Of a stretch of DNA of 64,000 nucleotides, positions 38,801 through 45,790 are shown piece after piece (position 1 is the first letter of the stretch; every line of letters begins with the position of its first letter). The translations under genes were made by a program, and so were the position numbers. The stretch is from Paraburkholderia silvatlantica (GTDB lineage: Bacteria > Pseudomonadota > Gammaproteobacteria > Burkholderiales > Burkholderiaceae), in the NCBI RefSeq assembly GCF_003096715.1, contig NZ_QEOL01000014.1, forward strand, positions 1-64,000, written 5' to 3'. Under the pieces are notes generated by a model. The model ran no database searches. It was not told the origin of the DNA and was given only the letters and a program-made list of their open reading frames with translations.

Positions 38801-39381
38801 CGCTGCGGCACGAGCAGCAACACGCACTCGCGCAAGTGCTTCAGATGCTCGAAATCCGTCCCGGGCTCGGTGAAATCGGCGGGATGCACGCGATAGCTGC
38901 CCTTTGCCGCCCGCGAGCGCGCCAGCGTGATCAGCTCGCAAAGATTGCCGTAGCCTTCGCGGGTCATTGCGAGCGCAACGATCGTGCAGAACGGTGCACC
39001 ATGTTCGTCGACGAGATTCAGCTCGCTGCCGATCAGCAGGTGCAGCGACGGCTCGGACGGACCCAGGGCCGCGGCGGCGGCGTTGCCGCCGCGTTCGCGG
39101 GCCGCGCGCACGGCTTCGTCATACGCCTTTTTACGCGCCTCGTCGTATTCGTTGAGCGCGCTCCAGGCGCGCACGACGCCCGCGAACGAGCATTCGTCGG
39201 TGATCGCGAGCGCACGGTAGCCGTGGCGGATCGCCTGCTCGACCATCTCACCCGGGCGCGACGCGCCGCGCAGGAAGGTGAAATTGGTGAGGCAGTGCAG
39301 CTCGGCGTAGTCAGGCAGCTGCGCGGCCAACTGTGGGGGCAACTGTGGGGGCGACGGCGCGCCCGTCCCGCTGATCGACAT
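35899..39381 (-). CDS. dnaE2: Error-prone DNA polymerase DnaE2
   Basis: A 1160-residue C-family polymerase that, with ImuA and ImuB, performs SOS-induced translesion synthesis. The PHP domain begins at residue about 27 (YAELHCLTNFTFLRGAS). The polymerase active-site region has PDIDVDFEHQRREEV, and an OB-fold domain lies in the last 150 residues (GIVTVRQRPGTANGTIFVSLED). Before the PHP domain is a short PQL-type repeat. ATG 39381 is used; 24 upstream codons are open but extend beyond the family start. It lies 34 bases after imuB and is the last gene of the operon. Confidence 0.95.
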   Translation of the reverse strand: MSISGTGAPSPPQLPPQLAAQLPDYAELHCLTNFTFLRGASRPGEMVEQAIRHGYRALAITDECSFAGVVRAWSALNEYDEARKKAYDEAVRAARERGGNAAAAALGPSEPSLHLLIGSELNLVDEHGAPFCTIVALAMTREGYGNLCELITLARSRAAKGSYRVHPADFTEPGTDFEHLKHLRECVLLLVPQRTATLAQTLRAAHWLAGFAAERAWLALELWQTGGDDTQIEALRHVSQESGLPLVAAGGVLMHARSRKPLQDTLSAIRIGKPLASCGRALEANAERHLRSRVRLGAIYPREALDATLYVARRCTFSLGELAYEYPEELVPPGETPQTWLRKLVMKGVLERWPDGLNDKRRGQIEQELELIEELKYEKYFLTVHDIVRFARERKILCQGRGSAANSVVCYCLKITEIDPVRMNMLVARFLSRARNEPPDIDVDFEHQRREEVIQYIYRKYGTRRAALAATLITYRSRSALRDVGKALGLDNALVEKLSGAHQWWDGPDSIARHLEEAGFSPDSHVTQQLIRLTRELRGFPRHLSQHVGGFVIARDKLSRLVPIENAAMKDRYVIEWDKDDIDALRLLKVDVLALGMLSAIRRSLEFVAQRRGLPEMRVQDIPLEDPAVYRMCARADTVGVFQIESRAQQSMLPRLRPRTYYDLVIQVAIVRPGPIQGDMVHPYLKRRHGDEAVEYAKEELRPVLERTLGVPIFQEQVMHLAMVAADYTGEEADKLRRAMAAWRRDGDLRPYQADLTKRMLKKEYSLEFAERICKQIEGFGDYGFPESHAASFALLVYTSSWLKRYEPAAFLAGLLNSQPLGFYSPSQLVQDAKRHGVQVRAPDIALSDWASVLERRGAPGERLDDEAVRERSAEGLRYRARLGAAALTRRGTLKRDGRRHRFMDGTKRVVRSRIALAPQRYGRGGPAVRLGFSLIKGFSEDAARRVIEARERAPFTDVDDLARRAALTRRELEALAASNALASIAGHRREAWWAVTAQHAVPALLRDAPVAEAPLVLPRASEGAEIVADYASLRLTLNRHPLELLRHGLAKQRFRTAEQLAHCRHGMLARVCGIVTVRQRPGTANGTIFVSLEDETGSVNVIVHASLVELQRKELLGSSLLAVAGVVQREGEVVHLVAHRLEDHSRLLGRLATESRNFH

Positions 39382-39415
39382 GATTCCTGAAACCCGAAAG
39401 AACGACGGATAAGCG

Positions 39416-41020
39416 CTAGCCGAAAAGCCCTTGCAGATACCACTGGCCGCCAATGCGCTCGCGATACAGCCAGAACATGCGGCCCTGATCGTCGGCGGCG
39501 ACGTAGTAGTCGCGCCCGACGCCCTCGCCGTCCCACCAGCCGGACTCGATGCGCTCGGTGCGCGTGAGCGTCTTCAGCGGCCGCCGATAAACGGGCCGGT
39601 CGCCGCGCGTCGCGAGCTTGAGCGGCTTTTCGAGCAGCCACGCCGGACGCGGCTGCGTCGGCAGCGGCACCTCGGGCAGGTCGAAGGCGCTTTGCACGGG
39701 TGCACTCTCGCCCGCTTCCTGCTGCGGCTTGCCTGCCTTGCGCGGCTTGCGCGCACGCTTTGCGCCGCTCTCGCGGTAAGGCCGCGCCGACATCGCCAGT
39801 TCGGGCCGGTGATCGTCTTCGACGAAAAGCTGCAGCACGTTCTGCTCGCCAAGCCGCGCGCCGATGCGCTCGAAGAGCTGCCCGAGCGACGCCTCGGCGG
39901 CCTCGGCCATCGGAAAGAGCGTGTCGGTGGGCGCCGCGTATTCGCTCACCTGCGAGGCGACGAGCGCAAGGCCGATCACGGGCGCGGCGAGTTCGGTCTG
40001 GTTCAGGCGCTCGCGCAGCAGCCACAGCAGATGCTCGGCGTCACGCGAAGGCGACGCCCAGGCGATCGCCAGACCAGACGTGCGCGGCGCGTGACGCGAA
40101 GCCAGCTCGTGCTCCAGACGCAATTCGAAGCCGCTCAACGCCGCATGCTGCGCAGCCAGCCAGCCGGCCAGCTGCATCACGAGCCGGCGCGCGGCAAAGA
40201 GCAGCGCCTCGGCGCTCTCCACGCGCGCCTGCAATTCGAGCGACGCGTGAAACGACGGCGGCGCGGCAAACCAGACACGCGGATCGGGCGCCTCGCCGCG
40301 CGCCTGCGCGAGCCAGCCGAGCACGCCGTCGCCGAAACGCCGCACGATGCCGTCGCGCGGCAGCCGCCGCAGATCGCCAAGCGTCGCGCAGCCGATCTGC
40401 GTGAGCGCGTGGTCGTGCTGCGCGGCGAACGGCGCGAGCGTGACCGGCAGTGAATCGAGCATGCGCGCGAGCGTCGTTTCCTTGAGCACGCGCCAGCGGC
40501 GCGACGAACGCGTGACGCGCGCCTGCGCGAGCGTCCACGCGCCCCACGCCGTGGGCGCGCACGCGATGCGCGCGAGGTGCCCGCAGCCGGCCACCGTCGC
40601 CGCGACTTTCCCGAGCAGCGCCCGCACGCCGCCGAAAAGACGCAAGCCCGAGCCGACTTCGAGCAACAGCGTATGCGACTGCGCGAACGACACCTTGGGC
40701 GTATAGGCGAGCAACGCGAGCGCAAGCGCCTCGAACGCGCGGGTCTCGCGCGCCGGATCGGCTTCGAGCAGCACGAGCCCCGGCGCGAGCGCCAGCGCAT
40801 GCGAGCGCGTGTTGCCGGGCTCGACGCCCAGGCGCAGCGCGTCGAGATCGGCGATCAGGATGCGCGCGTGGTCGGCGAGCGCGTAGCAGCGCGGCGCGCT
40901 GGCGGCATCGGCATCGGCATCGGCGCTTTCAGGCAGGAGCGGCGTTGACGGAGCCGGCGGCATCAGAGGTCTGACGGCCTCCAGCGGCAACAACGGCAAG
41001 GTGACGGCGATCCACAGCAT
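39416..41020 (-). CDS. imuB: ImuB, Y-family polymerase-like mutasome subunit
   Basis: A 534-residue protein of the Y-family polymerase fold that links DnaE2 to the sliding clamp but is thought to be catalytically inactive. The start MLWIAVTLPLLPLEAVRP is typical, and the helix-hairpin-helix region carries IGCATLGDLRRLPRDG. The acidic triad of active Y polymerases is not evident. An ImuB C-terminal domain ends the protein (GRMFWLYRERIGG). Its first 92 bases overlap the end of imuA in another frame. Confidence 0.93.
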   Translation of the reverse strand: MLWIAVTLPLLPLEAVRPLMPPAPSTPLLPESADADADAASAPRCYALADHARILIADLDALRLGVEPGNTRSHALALAPGLVLLEADPARETRAFEALALALLAYTPKVSFAQSHTLLLEVGSGLRLFGGVRALLGKVAATVAGCGHLARIACAPTAWGAWTLAQARVTRSSRRWRVLKETTLARMLDSLPVTLAPFAAQHDHALTQIGCATLGDLRRLPRDGIVRRFGDGVLGWLAQARGEAPDPRVWFAAPPSFHASLELQARVESAEALLFAARRLVMQLAGWLAAQHAALSGFELRLEHELASRHAPRTSGLAIAWASPSRDAEHLLWLLRERLNQTELAAPVIGLALVASQVSEYAAPTDTLFPMAEAAEASLGQLFERIGARLGEQNVLQLFVEDDHRPELAMSARPYRESGAKRARKPRKAGKPQQEAGESAPVQSAFDLPEVPLPTQPRPAWLLEKPLKLATRGDRPVYRRPLKTLTRTERIESGWWDGEGVGRDYYVAADDQGRMFWLYRERIGGQWYLQGLFG

Positions 41021-41783
41021 GATTGACCCCGGGCCACGGCATGACGACGGAAGCTGCGTCCGGCTGGGGCAGCACCGCGTCCTGCAGCGGCAATGTAATG
41101 ACGAGTGGCTGGGCGGGCGGCGGCCCGCGGCGCTTGAAGATATCGACGCAGAGCGCGGCGAGCTGCATCCATTGCCGGCGGTTCAGGTTCGCGTCGTCGG
41201 GCGGCGGCACCGGCGCGCAGGTCATGCGCAGCGGCGCCGGCGACGACTGGTTGCGCGCGGCGAGCGGCCGCACGAGAAACGCGAGCGCCTGCGAATCCTG
41301 CGCGGCGACCTGCAGACGGCGCACGGCGTCGGCGCGCGCCTTCGTCTGCCAGAGCAGCACGGCGCCCATGCCTTCCTGCTTGAGCGCCTGCTCGGCCACC
41401 CAGGCGGCTTCGTCTTCGGCCGCGCGCACCCAGATCACACGCTCGAGCGCAAGCCCCCACGCCTTGAGCGCGCAGGCGTACGGGCGCCACGGCGGCGCGA
41501 CGAGCAGCACGTGCCGGCCCGACTGCGCGGTGAGCGCGCGCAGCGCTGGAGCGACGAGCCGCATCTCGCCCACGCCGCCCTGCTCGACGAGCAGCTCGGT
41601 CAGGCTGCCCGAGGGCCAGCCGGCGCCGGGGAGCTGGGCGTCGAGCGCAGCGTGGCCGCTCGGCACCGTGCGCTCGCTGGCGCGCGCGAGCTGATCGCCT
41701 TGCCACACGCGGCTTTGCAGCCGGGGAGGCAAGTGCGCGGCGAGTTGCGCGGTAGTCTGCGCAGTGATCTGGGCTGCTGCCAT
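40929..41783 (-). CDS. imuA: ImuA, SOS mutasome RecA-like protein
   Basis: A 284-residue RecA/SulA-like protein, the first gene of the imuA-imuB-dnaE2 cassette. The middle shows PGAGWPSGSLTELLVEQGGVGEMRL, a RecA-like core with a degenerate Walker A, then HVLLVAPPWRPYACALKAWG and LRMTCAPVPP. ImuA supports ImuB and DnaE2 in mutagenic repair. ATG 41783 is placed 85 bases after the LexA box. The last 30 codons, Ala/Gly-rich, run over the start of imuB. Confidence 0.92.
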   Translation of the reverse strand: MAAAQITAQTTAQLAAHLPPRLQSRVWQGDQLARASERTVPSGHAALDAQLPGAGWPSGSLTELLVEQGGVGEMRLVAPALRALTAQSGRHVLLVAPPWRPYACALKAWGLALERVIWVRAAEDEAAWVAEQALKQEGMGAVLLWQTKARADAVRRLQVAAQDSQALAFLVRPLAARNQSSPAPLRMTCAPVPPPDDANLNRRQWMQLAALCVDIFKRRGPPPAQPLVITLPLQDAVLPQPDAASVVMPWPGVNHAVDRRHLAVVAAGGRQTSDAAGSVNAAPA

Positions 41784-41867
41784 GGTTCGTGGCCTGGTTG
41801 ATGGAAACGCTCCGCCCTGCCCGGCAAGAAATGGGGCATCGGCAGGAAGGAGGCGGCGCGCCTCCAC

Positions 41868-41883
41868 CTGTATATTTATACAG
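41868..41883. promoter_or_regulatory. LexA (SOS) box of imuA-imuB-dnaE2
   Basis: CTGTATATTTATACAG is a perfect CTGT-N8-ACAG palindrome. It overlaps a TATAAA/TATACA -10-like sequence on the minus strand, so LexA binding would block the promoter and DNA damage would release it. Confidence 0.95.
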
Positions 41884-41990
41884 TATTTTGAGAGATTGGA
41901 GGAGGTGGAAATTGGGGAGGGTCATTTTGCGATCCATTGCAGAATGAATTGCAAAATGCTGATCCATGCTCTTGCGCGATGGATCGGCCG

Positions 41991-42013
41991 CCGGACGTCA
42001 TGATGACGTCCGG
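41991..42013. repeat. Perfect 23-base palindrome between imuA and FAD oxidoreductase
   Basis: CCGGACGTCAT-G-ATGACGTCCGG (11-1-11). It lies upstream of imuA and downstream of the oxidoreductase stop. No T-run follows on either strand. A further inverted repeat CATTTTGC/GCAAAATG lies at 41923-41958. The 313-base stretch 41784-42096 also holds the LexA box and no gene. Confidence 0.65.
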
Positions 42014-42096
42014 GGCAAACGCCGCTTGATGCTCACCGGCTCACTGCCAGCCCGATGCGGGTGTCGTTGCGATAAACGGCGCGGTGCGGGTTGCTA

Positions 42097-43743
42097 TCAG
42101 GATGCATGCGAGGATGCACGCGAGGACGCGTGCGCCGACGTCAGGTCGAGCGCCACGGCTTGCGCCACTTCGATGCCGTCGATGGCCGCCGAGTAGATGC
42201 CGCCGGCATACCCGGCGCCCTCGCCGGCCGGATACAGACCTTCGACGTTCAGGCTCTGGTAATTGTCTTTGCGACGAATGCGCAGCGGCGACGACGTGCG
42301 CGTCTCCACACCGGTGAGCACGGCATCGTGCATCGCGAAGCCTGCAATCTTCCTGTCGATCTGAGGCAGTGCTTCACGGATCGCTTCGATCACGTAGTCG
42401 GGCAGCGCAGTGCTGAGATCGGTCGGATGCACACCCGGCTTGTAAGACGGCACCACGGAGCCGAGCGACGTCGACGGACGGCCGGCGATAAAGTCGCCGA
42501 CCAGCTGACCGGGCGCCTGATAATTGCCGCCGCCGAGTTCGAACGCCCGCTCTTCCCACTTGCGCTGGAAGGCAATGCCAGCGAGCGGGCCGCCCGGATA
42601 GTCCTCCGGCGTGATGCCGACGACGATGCCCGCATTCGCGTTGCGCTCGGCCCGCGAATACTGGCTCATACCGTTGGTGACCACGCGGCCGGGCTCGGAG
42701 GTCGCCGCGACCACCGTGCCGCCCGGGCACATGCAGAAGCTATAGACCGCGCGTCCATTGCTGGCGTGATGTACCACCTTGTAGTCGGCCGCGCCGAGTT
42801 GCTTGTGGCCCGCAAACTTGCCGAAACGGCTGCGATCGATCACCCCTTGCGGATGCTCGATGCGAAAGCCCAGCGAAAACGGCTTGGCTTCCATGAACAC
42901 GCCGCGCTCGTGCAGCATCTGGAACGTGTCGCGAGCGCTATGGCCGACGGCCAGCACGACGTGGTCGCACGGCAGCGTCTCGCCGTTCGAAAGCTTGAGC
43001 GCGCGCACCTTGCCCTGTTCGATTTCAATGTCTTCGACGCGGGTTTCGAAGCGCACTTCGCCGCCCAGCTCGTGGATGGTGGCGCGCATCTTTTCCACCA
43101 TGCTCACGAGCCGGAACGTGCCGATGTGCGGGCGGCTCAGATACAGGATGTCTTCCGGCGCGCCCGCCTTGACGAACTCCTCGAGCACCTTGCGGCCGTA
43201 GTGGTGCGGATCCTTGATCTGGCTGTACAGCTTGCCGTCGGAAAACGTCCCGGCCCCGCCTTCGCCGAACTGCACGTTGGATTCGGGATTGAGCACGGAC
43301 TTGCGCCACAGCCCGAAGGTGTCCTTGGTGCGCTCGCGCACGGCCTTGCCGCGTTCGAGGATGATGGGACGAAAACCCATCTGCGCGAGAATCAGTCCCG
43401 CGAACAGGCCGCACGGCCCCATGCCGATCACCACCGGACGCAGACGCGTCGAGTGTTCGGGCGCCTTCGCAACAAAGCGGTAGGTCATGTCCGGCGTCAC
43501 CCCGCAATGCGGCTTGCCGGCGATCCGCTTGAGCGCGGCCGCTTCGTCCCTGACCTCGACGTCGACGATATAGGTCAGCTTGATATCCGAGCGCTTGCGT
43601 GCGTCGTGCGCACGGCGGAATACGGTGTAACGCACAAGCGCGAGCGCCCCTACGCCGAGATCCGCGAGGCGTCCCCGAATCGCGTCTTCGAGATCGCTTT
43701 CGGCGTGGTCGAGGGGGAGTTTGACTTCGGATAAACGTAACAT
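42097..43743 (-). CDS. FAD-dependent oxidoreductase (COG2509-like)
   Basis: A 548-residue flavoprotein. A small N-terminal domain (1-95) precedes the FAD motif GMGPCGLFAG near residue 107, LERGKAVRERTKDTFGLWR, and GEGGAGTFSDGKLYSQIKD. The C-terminal NVEGLYPAGEGAGYAGGI is the second flavin segment. It is a predicted dehydrogenase of the COG2509 group, with no known substrate. The last 14 residues are a Ser/His/Ala repeat coded by repeated DNA at 42100-42140. ATG 43743 fits. tRNA-Pro lies upstream on the same strand. Confidence 0.88.
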   Translation of the reverse strand: MLRLSEVKLPLDHAESDLEDAIRGRLADLGVGALALVRYTVFRRAHDARKRSDIKLTYIVDVEVRDEAAALKRIAGKPHCGVTPDMTYRFVAKAPEHSTRLRPVVIGMGPCGLFAGLILAQMGFRPIILERGKAVRERTKDTFGLWRKSVLNPESNVQFGEGGAGTFSDGKLYSQIKDPHHYGRKVLEEFVKAGAPEDILYLSRPHIGTFRLVSMVEKMRATIHELGGEVRFETRVEDIEIEQGKVRALKLSNGETLPCDHVVLAVGHSARDTFQMLHERGVFMEAKPFSLGFRIEHPQGVIDRSRFGKFAGHKQLGAADYKVVHHASNGRAVYSFCMCPGGTVVAATSEPGRVVTNGMSQYSRAERNANAGIVVGITPEDYPGGPLAGIAFQRKWEERAFELGGGNYQAPGQLVGDFIAGRPSTSLGSVVPSYKPGVHPTDLSTALPDYVIEAIREALPQIDRKIAGFAMHDAVLTGVETRTSSPLRIRRKDNYQSLNVEGLYPAGEGAGYAGGIYSAAIDGIEVAQAVALDLTSAHASSRASSHAS

Positions 43744-43903
43744 GGCTGCCAGGGTGCGATCGCCACGGGATGTGTGGCCGATCCGTATTTTATAAGGTCG
43801 GCGGCTTTTCAAATGGAACGCAAGCCGTACGACGAAACGCGAGCGATGCGGGAGAAAAAGAAAAGGGGCTACAGGCCAATGGCGTGTAACCCCTCGGTAT
43901 TGC

Positions 43904-43980
43904 TGGTCGGAGCGATAGGATTCGAACCTACGACCCTCTGATCCCAAATCAGATGCGCTACCAGGCTGCGCTACGCTCCG
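43904..43980 (-). tRNA. tRNA-Pro (anticodon UGG)
   Basis: A 77-base tRNA with acceptor arms CGGAGCG and CGCTCCG, T-loop GGTTCGAATCC, anticodon loop TTTGGGA (anticodon complement at 43944-43946) and an encoded CCA. It reads proline CCA codons. No element is inserted at its 3' end here. Confidence 0.97.
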
Positions 43981-44144
43981 ACGAATCCGAGATTGTATCG
44001 GCACTGATGCCGCGCCGTCAAATCTGGAGCGGACCAGAGCGACGAATAGCGATCCGCATCACGTGCTTGCCGCACGCCAGCCAGGCGTGCACCATGACAG
44101 GACACGCCGCCCGCGCACTCGATACAGCCAAAAAAGGAGACGCC

Positions 44145-44609
44145 ATGCACCTCATCCTCTGGCGCCACGCCGAAGCCGAAGACGTCGCCGCCACCGACCT
44201 CGCCCGCCCGCTCACCACGCGCGGGCGCAAGCAGGCGCAGAACGTCGCGCGCTGGCTGCGCGCGCGCCTGCCCGACGACGCCGTGATCCTCGCCAGCCCC
44301 GCCGCACGCACCATCCAGACCGCCGAGGCGCTCACCGATCAATATCGCGTCGTACGAGAACTCGCGCCCGCTGCGAGCGTCGAGCAGGTGCTCACCGCCG
44401 TCGGCTGGCCCGAGGGCCTCGCGTCCACGGTCGTCGTGGTCGGCCATCAGCCCACGCTCGGCGAAGTCGCGGCGCGGCTGCTCTCGGGCGACGCCGATTC
44501 GCGCAGTTGGGCCGTGAAGAAGGCCGGCGTGCTCTGGCTCGCGAGCCGCGAGCGCAACGGCAGCGACCAGGCCGTCTTGCACGCGGCCATCACGCCCGAT
44601 CTCGTCTAA
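44145..44609 (+). CDS. sixA: Phosphohistidine phosphatase SixA-like
   Basis: A 154-residue histidine phosphatase. The catalytic RHG-type motif is RHAEAED (Arg7-His8), and the second His is in VVVGHQPTLGEV; ASPAARTIQTAE is the usual third motif. SixA removes phosphate from phosphohistidine domains, for example in NPr of the nitrogen PTS. AAAAAGGAG precedes the ATG. Nothing else is in its transcript. It ends 252 bases before olsB. Confidence 0.9.
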   Translation: MHLILWRHAEAEDVAATDLARPLTTRGRKQAQNVARWLRARLPDDAVILASPAARTIQTAEALTDQYRVVRELAPAASVEQVLTAVGWPEGLASTVVVVGHQPTLGEVAARLLSGDADSRSWAVKKAGVLWLASRERNGSDQAVLHAAITPDLV

Positions 44610-44665
44610 TCGTCCAACCCGCCTGAGCCTGCCTCACCGGGCCGCCTGTACGCGGCCCCTGCAAC

Positions 44666-44720
44666 GGTTCAAACGCGCGTCAAACGCGGTTCAAAGCGCG
44701 TTTCAAGCGGGTTTCAAGCG
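44666..44720. repeat. Short imperfect tandem repeats 3' of sixA
   Basis: Five loose copies of a TTCAAACGCG-like unit, e.g. GGTTCAAACGCGC (44666-44678), GGTTCAAAGCGC (44688-44699) and GTTTCAAGCGG (44700-44710), spaced 9-13 bases. Role unknown; it may be replication slippage in a non-coding stretch. Confidence 0.5.
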
Positions 44721-44768
44721 CGCCCGCCGCCCCGGCCTTTCGGCCAACTCGTCCGTCTGCCTTACACC

Positions 44769-44786
44769 ACGTCATCGAATCGTCAT
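44769..44786 (+). promoter_or_regulatory. Putative PhoB (Pho) box upstream of olsB
   Basis: ACGTCAT-CGAA-TCGTCAT gives two GTCAT-bearing 7-mers with a 4-base spacer, the Pho box layout (CTGTCAT-N4-CTGTCAT). It lies 75-93 bases upstream of the chosen olsB ATG. Confidence 0.6.
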
Positions 44787-44861
44787 TGTGTTTTCATGGA
44801 AACGTAACCGCGTATTACTACATTGCCGGAAAAGTTCTCTTACTTCCGACCAGGACGCCCC

Positions 44862-45680
44862 ATGCGAGATCTGCCGACGCCCACCCTGCCGTTCGCCTCG
44901 ACGTTGTTCGAGTCGAACCGACGCTTGCCGCGTGCCGAAGAAACGGTCACCGCGCAGCATCGCCTGCAGGTGGCCTGGGCTCGCACCGAGGAGGAACTGC
45001 GCGAGGCCCAGCGCCTGCGCTACCGCGTTTTCGCCGAAGAAATGGGCGCACGCCTGAGCGGCCCCGCCGGCCTCGACGTCGACGCCTTCGACGCCTACTG
45101 CGACCACCTGCTCGTGCGCGACCTCGACACGCTCAAGGTCGTCGGTACCTACCGCGTGCTGCCGCCGCACCAGGCGGCGCGCATCGGCCGCCTCTATGCC
45201 GAAAGCGAATTCGATGTCTCGCGTCTCGCGCATCTGCGTCCGAAAATGGTCGAGGTGGGCCGCTCGTGCGTGCATCCCGACTACCGCAGCGGCTCGGTCA
45301 TCATGTCGCTGTGGGGCGGTCTGGGCGGTTATATGCAGCACAACGGCTACGAGACGATGCTCGGCTGTGCGAGCGTCGCCATGGCCGACGGCGGCCACTA
45401 CGCGGCGAACCTGTACTGCGCGCTCGACGCGAATGCGCTGACCGCACCCGAATACCGCGCGTTCCCGCACACGCCGCTGCCCGTCGAGGAACTGCGCACC
45501 GGCACGCCCGCCGTGCCGCCGCCGCTCGTCAAGGGCTATCTGCGCCTTGGCGCGAAGATCTGCGGCGCGCCCGCCTGGGACCCCGACTTCAACACTGCCG
45601 ACTTCCTCACCCTCTTCCGCCTCTCGGAAATCAACGAACGTTACGCACGCCACTTCCTCGGCGAAGCCATCGCACGTTGA
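44862..45680 (+). CDS. olsB: OlsB-like ornithine N-acyltransferase (GNAT)
   Basis: A 272-residue GNAT-fold acyltransferase of the OlsB/hemolysin-like group. The domain begins near residue 40 with EAQRLRYRVFAEEMGA, followed by DAYCDHLLVRD, VEVGRSCVHPDYRSG and GYLRLGAKICGAP. OlsB adds a 3-hydroxyacyl group to ornithine, the first step of ornithine lipid synthesis, membrane lipids that replace phospholipids when phosphate is short. ATG 44862 is chosen; TTG 44823 would add 13 residues. A Pho box upstream agrees with this job. OlsA is not in the window. Confidence 0.88.
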   Translation: MRDLPTPTLPFASTLFESNRRLPRAEETVTAQHRLQVAWARTEEELREAQRLRYRVFAEEMGARLSGPAGLDVDAFDAYCDHLLVRDLDTLKVVGTYRVLPPHQAARIGRLYAESEFDVSRLAHLRPKMVEVGRSCVHPDYRSGSVIMSLWGGLGGYMQHNGYETMLGCASVAMADGGHYAANLYCALDANALTAPEYRAFPHTPLPVEELRTGTPAVPPPLVKGYLRLGAKICGAPAWDPDFNTADFLTLFRLSEINERYARHFLGEAIAR

Positions 45681-45730
45681 GGTCTCATCCGCCCTTCGGC
45701 AGGCGAATTCCGCGGGCGAGGTCAGCGGAA

Positions 45731-45761
45731 AAAAGCCCGGCTCAAAACGAGCCGGGCTTTT
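45731..45761. terminator. Bidirectional terminator between olsB and ppx
   Basis: AAAAGCCCGGCTC (45731-45743) pairs perfectly with GAGCCGGGCTTTT (45749-45761) around AAAAC, with A and T runs on both sides. It can serve both convergent genes. Confidence 0.92.
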
Positions 45762-45790
45762 TCATTGGCGAAACGCGCAGCGCGCCGCGC

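Noticed and set aside
36067-39390. 1107-codon plus-strand frame
   Set aside because: Antisense of dnaE2; typical Arg/His/Asp-rich shadow of GC-rich codons.
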